This document shows, piece after piece, positions 54,094 to 60,509 of a stretch of 60,509 nucleotides of DNA. The DNA is from an uncultured Verrucomicrobia subdivision 3 bacterium (GTDB lineage: Bacteria > Verrucomicrobiota > Verrucomicrobiia > Limisphaerales > UBA11358). Location: positions 1 through 60,509 of the forward strand of contig CAIQWB010000148.1 in the NCBI GenBank assembly GCA_903875465.1, in the 5' to 3' direction. How positions within the stretch are numbered: the stretch's first letter is position 1; every line of letters begins with the position of its first letter. Both the position numbers and the translations under genes were made by a program. The notes under the pieces are model-generated. The model saw only the letters and a program-made list of their open reading frames with translations. It did not search any database and was not told the origin of the DNA.

Positions 54094-54921
54094 ATGTCAT
54101 CGTCCATGTCTGCCACGCAAATTTCGGCCCCGGTCAAAGACCACCTGCATTTGCTGGCCTCGCTTGTATTGCTGGTGCTGTTCGGCTGGGTATTGATCCG
54201 GGAATTCACCGGCTTCCGGGTTGCCGGCGCGGTCGATGGCCCCTTGCAAGCCCTCATCCTCCTGGCCGCTGTCAGCTCCCTTGTCGCCCACGCGCGGCAG
54301 TTGCAATGGCAATATGTGCTCTCCGCAGCCGCCATCTGCGGAGGCCTGGGCAGCGTCGCCTTCCTGACCAGTGAGAATGCCGGCATTCCCCTGGGACCGC
54401 TGGTGTTTGGCCCGGCCGCCGGCACGCAACTCACCAGCAAACTGCCCTGGACTGTGCCCTGTTTATGGATCGTTGTCGTATTCAATTCACGGGGCGTTGC
54501 CCGTTTGATGCTCCGTCCCTGGCGCAAGTTGAAAACCTATGGCTACTGGCTGATCGGCCTCACGTCCACGCTGGCCATGTTGTTCGATCTGGGCATGGAT
54601 CCGTTTTTGGCCCGGCTCAACCGTTACTGGATCTGGCAGCCCACCAAATTCCCCCTGACCTGGGCCGGGGCCCCGCTCATCAATTTTCCCGGCTGGGGTT
54701 TGGTCACCCTGTTTATGCTGGCCTTTGCCACCCCGTTGCTCATCAAGAAACAGCCCGGTCAAAAGCACCACCCGGATTATCATCCCCTGCTTGTCTGGAC
54801 GGGTGCTTTGCTGCTTTTTGCCCTGGCGGAAGGGCAGCACGGACTTTGGGCCGCCGTGGCCATGAATGCCACGGTCATCGTGGCGGTCTTGATTCCCGCC
54901 ATTCGCGGCGGGCGGTGGTAA
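54094..54921 (+). CDS. Carotenoid biosynthesis protein (CruF/DUF422-like hydratase)
   Basis: A 275-aa membrane protein with about seven TM helices. The hallmark lies at residues ~150-210: YGYWLIGLTSTLAMLFDLGM, DPFLARLNRYWIW and PLINFPGWGLVTLF follow the CruF/bisanhydrobacterioruberin-hydratase family, which adds water across the psi-end of carotenoids. No other carotenoid gene is in the window, so the exact carotenoid is not known. It ends 4 bp from the convergent FAD/Fe-S dehydrogenase gene. Confidence 0.78.
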   Translation: MSSSMSATQISAPVKDHLHLLASLVLLVLFGWVLIREFTGFRVAGAVDGPLQALILLAAVSSLVAHARQLQWQYVLSAAAICGGLGSVAFLTSENAGIPLGPLVFGPAAGTQLTSKLPWTVPCLWIVVVFNSRGVARLMLRPWRKLKTYGYWLIGLTSTLAMLFDLGMDPFLARLNRYWIWQPTKFPLTWAGAPLINFPGWGLVTLFMLAFATPLLIKKQPGQKHHPDYHPLLVWTGALLLFALAEGQHGLWAAVAMNATVIVAVLIPAIRGGRW

Positions 54922-54925
54922 TCTC

Positions 54926-57766
54926 TTAAACCAGCGCTTCGGCCAGCACTTCCGCCAGGTGCGCGGTGCGCACCGTGGCCAGGTGCTGGATTTGATGCCG
55001 GCAACTGGTGCCCGAGGCCACCACGATGTTACCATAAGGCTGGTGCTTGATTTGCTCAATCAGCGGTTGGGCAATTTTAACCGAGAGCTCGTATTTGGCT
55101 TCGAGCGCACCAAAAGCCCCCGCCATGCCGCAGCATCCGGTATCCAACAACGTCACGTGTCGTTGGGGCAGCCGTTCCAGCAACCGCCGCAAGTAGACCG
55201 GGCTCGCCAGCGATTTGGCATGGCAATGCGCATGGATGGTTAGGTGCTGTGGATCCGCTTTGAAAGCCAGCGCTTCCGGCTCGCTATCCAGCAAATTGGC
55301 CACAAACGTTTCGAATTGAAAACAGCGCTTCGCCACGTCCGTCGCCCCGGGAAGGTTCAATTCCGGGTAATCTTGCACGAACATGGAATAACAGGATGGT
55401 TCCAAAAAGAGAATGGGCAGGTCCGGGTCGGTGGCCTGCAACAGCGCCAGATTATGCGTCTCCAGCCGGGCCGCCTCGGTCAAATTGCCCTGGCTGAAGG
55501 CCGGGCGGCCACAACACTTGCGGCGTTGCGGGAGCACCACTTCAAATCCTGCCGCTTGGAGCACCTTGACCGCGGCCTGGCCAATCCCCGGTTCATGGTA
55601 ACGCACAAATGTGTCGTCCCACAGCATCACCGCACCTCGTGGGGCGTTGGCCGCCGGCGGTTGCCGCGCAAACCAATGGTCAAACCGCTGGGTCGCGTAA
55701 GCCGGCAGCGGACGTTCCGGGGCCAGCCCCAAAACCCGGTTGATCAATAAGCGCACCGGTGACCACCGGGATAAACCGTTCGCCAAGGCCGGCACGGCAC
55801 AGCCCAATTTCCCCACCGTATCCAGCGCGGAAAGGAAGCGTTCGCGCACCTTCAGACCTCGCCGCTGAATCCGCGCATGCAACAACTCCGATTTCAACAG
55901 GGCCATGTTCACGTTGGAGGGACACTCGGTGGTGCAGGCTTTGCAGGACAGGCAATTACTCAAGGCCGCCTCGAGTTCTGGTGAAAACAATGGGTCCCCG
56001 GCCCCGCCCCGCAGCTCCAGGCTGGCCCGGATGGTATTTGCCCGCCCCCGCGTGGACATAATCTCTTCACCCGTGGCCAGATAGGTCGGACACATGGTCG
56101 GCACCTGTTTGAGACAGCCGCCGCAGCCATTGCACTGTTCCAGATTACCCGTAAACGAGCCATCCCGGGCCGCAAATGCCAATCTCGGCTCAAACGGCAA
56201 CTTCAAGGTATAATCGGCCCCCAAGCGCAAATGACTGTCAATTCGGTACCGGCCGTCCCCGATGATTTTCCCCGGATTAAAAACGTTCCCCGGGTCAAAC
56301 GCCTGCTTAATCTGCCGCATGAGGGCGTAAATATCCGCGCCCACTTGGGCGGGTAAAAACTCCGTGCGCGCCATGCCCACCCCATGCTCTGCCGCCAGGG
56401 AGCCTTTAAATTGCGCTACCAGCGCGGCCACTTCATCGGCAATCGTCCGGTACTTGACCAGGTCGCTGGCACGCTGCATGTCCAGCACCGGTCGCACGTG
56501 CAACAAGCCAGCCGCCGCGTGCCCATAATAAGAAGCCTGGACTTCCTGGCTGGCCATCAATTGTTGCAGTCCTGCCACATAAGCCGGCAAATCCTGCGGC
56601 CGCACTGCGGCATCCTCAATGAAGCACGCCGGCTTGGCATTCCCCTTGCAACTGGTGAGCAGCGAGAGCCCCGCCTTGCGCAAGGACCACACCAGCGCGG
56701 CTTCGGCCGGCGTTTTTAAGATGCGATGCCGCATGCCTAGCCGGCGTTTGGCCAGTTGGGCCAGTTTCTCTTGGGAATGCTCAAAAAACTCCACCAGCAA
56801 AATCGCTTCGCAAGGCTGCTCGTCCAATTGCAGCAAATCCCGCGCGGCTTTGAATTCCAATTGCCCGCGCGTTTGATCAAACAGTGGCCGGTCAATGTGC
56901 TCCACCGCCGCCGGTGCCAGATCGGTCAGTTCCAGCGCCGCCTGCATGGCCTCTGTTACCGACGCAAAAAAGACCAGCCCTACCCCCCGCTCTTCCGGTA
57001 GGCGCACAATTTTTAATTCCGCGCCGATGATCGCCGCCAGGGTCCCCTCGCTGCCTGTGAGGATGTGCAATAAATTATGCGGCGTTTGGGCTGCCCGGGC
57101 CAGGGCATAACCGGGCCAGCGCTTGAGCAATCCCGGCGGAAAACGCTCGGCAATCACCAGCGAGTTCAGGGCCACCAGATCCTCCACCAAATTCCGCTGT
57201 TTTTGCAGGGTGTGCCGGTCGGTGGCATCCACTTTGACGTAACTGCCATCGCTCAGGATCAGTTCCAGGCTGTTGACGTGCATCCCCGTGGTGCCATAAA
57301 CCGGCGTGTGGGATCCCGAAGAATCATTGGCCAGCATCCCCCCCAGCGTCGCGCGCGAACTGGTGGCCACATCCGGTCCAAAACCAAAGCCATGTGGTCG
57401 CAGCGCCGCGTTCAGTTGATCCAATACCACCCCGGGACCGACATGCACGGTCTGGCGCTCCATATCCAGTTTGGTAATTCGCCGATTGTGGCGGGCGAAA
57501 TCAATCACCAACCCGTCGCCGATGGCGCCGCCGGACAAACCCGTGCCCGCCCCCCGTGGCGTAATCGGCAGACCCACCTGCACCGCCGCCTTCACGATGG
57601 CCCCCGCCTGGGCTGCCGAATTGGGAAAGGCCACCGCCTGGGGCTCGATCCGATAAGGCGAGGCATCCGTGGCATAGAGCTGCCGGGTGAGATTGTCAAA
57701 GGCAACCTCACACCCCGTGGCATTCAGCAAAGCCTGTTGTTGGGCGGGCAACATTTCAGTGACCAC
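54926..57766 (-). CDS. FAD-linked oxidase fused to Fe-S/CCG subunit (D-lactate dehydrogenase or glycolate oxidase type)
   Basis: A 946-aa fusion. The N-terminal half is an FAD-binding type 4 oxidase (ITPRGAGTGLSGGAIGDGLV, FGPDVATSSRATLGGMLAND) with its C-terminal cap domain. The second half has two 4Fe-4S sites (CNGCGGCLKQVPTMC and CLSCKACTTECPSNVNM) and two CCG domains (KCCGRPAFSQGN and DTGCCGMAGAFG). It would oxidise D-lactate or another 2-hydroxyacid and pass electrons to the quinone pool; the substrate is inferred from the family. The start is GTG 57766 or ATG 57754. It is divergent from the SIS gene with under 50 bp between starts. Confidence 0.87.
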   Translation of the reverse strand: MVTEMLPAQQQALLNATGCEVAFDNLTRQLYATDASPYRIEPQAVAFPNSAAQAGAIVKAAVQVGLPITPRGAGTGLSGGAIGDGLVIDFARHNRRITKLDMERQTVHVGPGVVLDQLNAALRPHGFGFGPDVATSSRATLGGMLANDSSGSHTPVYGTTGMHVNSLELILSDGSYVKVDATDRHTLQKQRNLVEDLVALNSLVIAERFPPGLLKRWPGYALARAAQTPHNLLHILTGSEGTLAAIIGAELKIVRLPEERGVGLVFFASVTEAMQAALELTDLAPAAVEHIDRPLFDQTRGQLEFKAARDLLQLDEQPCEAILLVEFFEHSQEKLAQLAKRRLGMRHRILKTPAEAALVWSLRKAGLSLLTSCKGNAKPACFIEDAAVRPQDLPAYVAGLQQLMASQEVQASYYGHAAAGLLHVRPVLDMQRASDLVKYRTIADEVAALVAQFKGSLAAEHGVGMARTEFLPAQVGADIYALMRQIKQAFDPGNVFNPGKIIGDGRYRIDSHLRLGADYTLKLPFEPRLAFAARDGSFTGNLEQCNGCGGCLKQVPTMCPTYLATGEEIMSTRGRANTIRASLELRGGAGDPLFSPELEAALSNCLSCKACTTECPSNVNMALLKSELLHARIQRRGLKVRERFLSALDTVGKLGCAVPALANGLSRWSPVRLLINRVLGLAPERPLPAYATQRFDHWFARQPPAANAPRGAVMLWDDTFVRYHEPGIGQAAVKVLQAAGFEVVLPQRRKCCGRPAFSQGNLTEAARLETHNLALLQATDPDLPILFLEPSCYSMFVQDYPELNLPGATDVAKRCFQFETFVANLLDSEPEALAFKADPQHLTIHAHCHAKSLASPVYLRRLLERLPQRHVTLLDTGCCGMAGAFGALEAKYELSVKIAQPLIEQIKHQPYGNIVVASGTSCRHQIQHLATVRTAHLAEVLAEALV

Positions 57767-57814
57767 AACCTATAGGCGTGACAGCGCGTTGACAATTTCA
57801 TTAAATAAGTTTTG

Positions 57815-59680
57815 ATGAGTAACACCGCCCGGCTGCGTTCTGATGAATTTTTGCGAATCAGCTCCCAATTCAAATTGGGCTCGCTGGTCACCGAATCCTC
57901 GCACCCCGTCACTGCCAACTTAAGCGAGACGGCCAGGCAGGATATCGCCGCTGCCCTAAAACTGCTGTTCGAGGTCGATCGGGATGTCCTGCAAACCTAC
58001 CGCGCCTTCGTAGCTTCGGGCCGTGCTGCCGCGATGACCGCCGAGATTCTAAAATCGCTGTCGCTGGGGGGAAAACTCTTTTTCACCGGCTGCGGTTCCA
58101 CCGGCCGGCTGAGCATCTTGCTCGATTCCGTCTGGCGCGATTTCTGGCGCAGCCAGCCCGCGCGTGCCGCCGACTTTGAAAACCGCACCTTCAGTGTCAT
58201 GGCCGGGGGCGATTTTGCCCTCATTAAATCGGTCGAGGGCTTCGAGGATTTTACCGCGTTTGGCCGCCAGCAAATGAATGATCTGGGTGTCGGGGCGCAG
58301 GACGTGGTCATGGCTATCACCGAGGGCGGCGAAACGTCCTTCGTCATCGGCACCGCGTGGGCTGGCGTGGCCGCCGGCGCCCGGGTCTATTTTGTTTATA
58401 ACAACCCGGATGAGATCCTCAACGCCACCTTGGAACGCAGCCGCGAGGTGATTGCCGATCCCCGCATCGAGAAAATCAATCTCACCACCGGCCCCATGGC
58501 CATCACGGGTTCCACCCGCATGCAAGCCACCTCCATCCAACTTTGTGTGGTGCTGACGGTGCTGGAAATGGTCGTGCGCGAACTGTTGGGCGGCGATGCC
58601 GCCAGTGTGCCCCAAACCTTTTTGGGCCACCTCACCACCCTGCTCACGGACTTGCAGTCCCCCGCCCTGCTTGCGGATCTCGCCCGGCTCGTGGCCTTGG
58701 AGGAATCCGTCTACCGCTCCGGCCACAAAAATAATTACTTCGCCGACCGCTTCGGCATTGATGTACTGACCGACACCACCGAGCGCTCGCCCACCTACTG
58801 CACCCCGCCCTTTCGCAAGTTTGACGACACCACCGCCACCGAATCCTGGGCGTTTCTATTTTTGCCCAGCGCCGAAACTCCGGCCGCCTGGCAGCACATC
58901 ATTAAGCGCGCCCCCCGCTGTGTGGAATGGCCCGAGGCCACCATCCTCCCACTGGTGCCCGAAGACAAATTACCCCGCACCTTGGAAACGATCCGCAAAA
59001 TCAGCCGGACCGAACTGCTCCGCTTCAAAATCGGCCAGGATGGCTCAGCGGGCCGCCTTCTCGGCCCCGGCGATTGCGCTGTCGCAGTACTGGATCAGAC
59101 GGAGCCACTCGCGTTTTACCAAAACCAACTGGCCGCCGCCGCCGCCCAGGGAGCCACCACTGGCTGCCTGCATTTCGGCAACTCCCCCATTGTCCCGCCG
59201 TCGTCCCCGCCTGCGGGTTCCCGCACCGTCGCGGTGCGTGATGATGCAGCCAGCAATACTAATGCCGGAACACCGCCACCACCCCCGGGCGAAACCTCCC
59301 TCGCCCCCGCCATTTCCGTCTTCATCCCCGTGCCCACCACCGGCCTTTTGTTGGATGGTGTCACCCGGCTTGCCGTAAAACTCGTGATGAACGCCCTCTC
59401 TACCTGCACCATGGTCCGCCTCGGCCGGGTCATGGGCAACTACATGATCTGGGTGGTGCCCTCAAACCTAAAGCTCATCGATCGGGCCACCCGCTACATT
59501 ACCCGCCTCACCGGGCTGGAATACGAAACCGCCAACCAGCTCCTGTTCGAAATCATCGAGTACGTCGAACCGCGCATGAAAACCGACCAGGCCTACCCCC
59601 CGGTGGTCGGCATGGCGGTCCTCCGCACCCGCGAAGGCCTGACCAACGAGGCCGCCGAAAAAAAATTGATGCCCGGCTGA
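57815..59680 (+). CDS. Double-SIS-domain protein, GKRP/MurQ-like
   Basis: A 621-aa protein, twice the length of MurQ and equal to the vertebrate glucokinase regulatory protein. The first SIS unit (~65-250) has FFTGCGSTGRLSILLDS, VMAGGDFALIKSVEGFEDF, ITEGGETSFVIG and GPMAITGSTRMQATS. The second (~300-600) ends with VKLVMNALSTCTMVRLGRVM and SNLKLIDRATRY, the MurQ C-terminal pattern. The MurQ catalytic Glu in SECPPT is replaced (LDSVWRDFW, ~102-110), while the second Glu (VEGFED, ~139) is kept. A Pro/Gly-rich insert lies at ~465-510. A sugar-phosphate-binding regulatory role is more likely than MurNAc-6-P etherase. The ATG at 57815 is chosen over a TTG. Confidence 0.8.
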   Translation: MSNTARLRSDEFLRISSQFKLGSLVTESSHPVTANLSETARQDIAAALKLLFEVDRDVLQTYRAFVASGRAAAMTAEILKSLSLGGKLFFTGCGSTGRLSILLDSVWRDFWRSQPARAADFENRTFSVMAGGDFALIKSVEGFEDFTAFGRQQMNDLGVGAQDVVMAITEGGETSFVIGTAWAGVAAGARVYFVYNNPDEILNATLERSREVIADPRIEKINLTTGPMAITGSTRMQATSIQLCVVLTVLEMVVRELLGGDAASVPQTFLGHLTTLLTDLQSPALLADLARLVALEESVYRSGHKNNYFADRFGIDVLTDTTERSPTYCTPPFRKFDDTTATESWAFLFLPSAETPAAWQHIIKRAPRCVEWPEATILPLVPEDKLPRTLETIRKISRTELLRFKIGQDGSAGRLLGPGDCAVAVLDQTEPLAFYQNQLAAAAAQGATTGCLHFGNSPIVPPSSPPAGSRTVAVRDDAASNTNAGTPPPPPGETSLAPAISVFIPVPTTGLLLDGVTRLAVKLVMNALSTCTMVRLGRVMGNYMIWVVPSNLKLIDRATRYITRLTGLEYETANQLLFEIIEYVEPRMKTDQAYPPVVGMAVLRTREGLTNEAAEKKLMPG

Positions 59681-60509
59681 AAACCCCACTCGCACCGCAG
59701 GTTGCTGCCAAGTGGGTCGGCCTGCTCCCCGCTTCAAAGTCCCCCGGATCACGGCCCGGCCTTGTATTAATCGGAGCGCGGCGCTTTAGCCCGCCTCATC
59801 GTCAAAATCATGAGCAGTGCTAGGCTTTCATCCCCGGGTCCCAGCCTGGTCGCCCCGCATCGTGTTCATCTCCCGAGCTCGGAAATGACAGCGGATCCCC
59901 AGTCATGGGCAAGTCCCCACCCCTCATTTGACAACTCATCATCCGATGCTATTTTAACGAGGCGGCTCAGACTTTTAATCCGCGAGCGAGTGGCGGAAAC
60001 TGATTTTGGCTTCGACCGCGGGTCCGTGCCTCGCCAGGCGGGCAGGCAGAGACTTACGGTGAATTGCGCTAAATTGCCGCAAAAAATTCCCCGCGGGGAT
60101 GTGGCCCCAGACTTTCCCGGAGGTTCCTGTGGTTGGGTGCTGGCCAGCCAGTCCATCGCCATGTTCTTTGACATCCCAAATTCCCGCGGCAACTCATTCG
60201 TGCCCCTTCGCGAAAGTGGCGGATTAAATCCGGCTGATACGGGTAAAATACTGGGCAAGCGCACCTTTCAGCCGCTGGCAGCCCCACCGAACCGGGAGCC
60301 ACTTCGGACAATGGCTGGCCGCCCGCCTCTCCTCACGGGTCAAAACGAATCAAAGCAAATCAAGCCTTACAATTGGTCGGGGGCATAACCAGTCGAATTG
60401 CGCCGTGCCAGTCGGGCAGATCGGCCCACATTAAGTGTTAAGCCAAACTTTAACCCAAACTCCGAAATTAAAATGGCTGGGATGTGTCCAGATGTTGGAG
60501 CAGAAACAC
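59681..60509. other. Terminal 830 bp without a convincing gene
   Basis: A 192-codon frame at 59810-60388 is rich in Ser/Pro/Arg and resembles no family; the opposite strand has a frame of similar low quality. GC content falls after 60430. A GGCGCTTTAGCCCGCC stretch (59781-59796) resembles the TTTAGCCC core of the palindromes at 32339 and 32978. It is probably intergenic, perhaps with a decayed gene, ahead of a gene beyond the window. Confidence 0.5.

Noticed and set aside
57789-57817. TTGACA at 57789 as the promoter of the SIS gene
   Set aside because: No -10-like hexamer at 16-18 bp and too close to the ATG at 57815.
59810-60388. 192-codon open frame near the right end
   Set aside because: Low-complexity Ser/Pro/Arg composition, no family, no ribosome site; reported only as a gene-poor region.

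Overview
The window (about 60.5 kb, GC-rich) looks like the chromosome of a verrucomicrobium, probably of the soil/freshwater Limisphaerales-Pedosphaera type. The taxon is an inference. It rests on kdsB overlapping pyrG (an arrangement known from Chlamydiae, the sister phylum), an LPS-type outer membrane (KdsB, outer-membrane-type lipoproteins), many secreted polysaccharide-degrading enzymes (GH28, GH106, GH2), large FG-GAP/Ig/cohesin-dockerin proteins and a recurring secreted-protein module ending in FYR[VI]/YFRL. No transposase, phage gene, CRISPR array or rRNA was seen. One tRNA (Ala, GGC) is present.

Layout. 1-5 kb: 3' part of citramalate synthase, a truncated membrane-bound-ferritin-type gene, a secreted protein, a minus-strand operon of bifunctional-nuclease-domain protein, DNA polymerase III delta and a STAS protein, then a lipoprotein. 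5.4-14.3 kb: a copper module (multicopper oxidase, CusB-like adaptor, CusA-like RND pump), followed by a winged-helix regulator overlapping a secreted subtilase. 14.5-17.5 kb: GH106 rhamnosidase (minus). 17.7-24.9 kb: housekeeping genes kdsB-pyrG-folC and sdhCAB, closed by a strong terminator. 25-30.6 kb: galacturonate/pectin locus (uxaE, uxaC, two GH28 pectinases). 30.6-33.6 kb: an ABC-2 permease pair without its ATPase, next to a decayed, repeat-filled stretch. 33.5-36.6 kb: transglutaminase, histidine phosphatase, and a DMT exporter preceded by a leader with mutually exclusive terminator/antiterminator pairing. 36.7-43.2 kb: tRNA-Ala, GH2 enzyme, and a 1121-aa beta-propeller/Ig/cohesin-dockerin-cohesin protein. 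43.4-54 kb: ParA-like ATPase, VOC protein, SGNH hydrolase, RNase HI, PH-like protein, lipocalin, DCC protein, uvrA, PHP phosphatase, a second transglutaminase and a CaCA-like transporter. 54-59.7 kb: CruF-like carotenoid protein, a large FAD/Fe-S dehydrogenase and a double-SIS GKRP-like protein. The last 0.8 kb has no convincing gene.

Working together. The GH28 enzymes release galacturonate. UxaC converts it to tagaturonate and UxaE epimerises that to fructuronate, bypassing the UxaB/UxaA branch. GH106 and GH2 would trim rhamnose and other side-chain sugars of pectin-like polymers. MCO-CusBA would oxidise and export Cu(I)/Ag(I). KdsB uses the CTP made by PyrG. The observations most worth following are the structured leader before the DMT gene (35275-35431), the cohesin-dockerin-cohesin protein, the GKRP-like protein lacking a MurQ catalytic Glu, the regulator-protease pair, and several enzymes with altered active-site residues.
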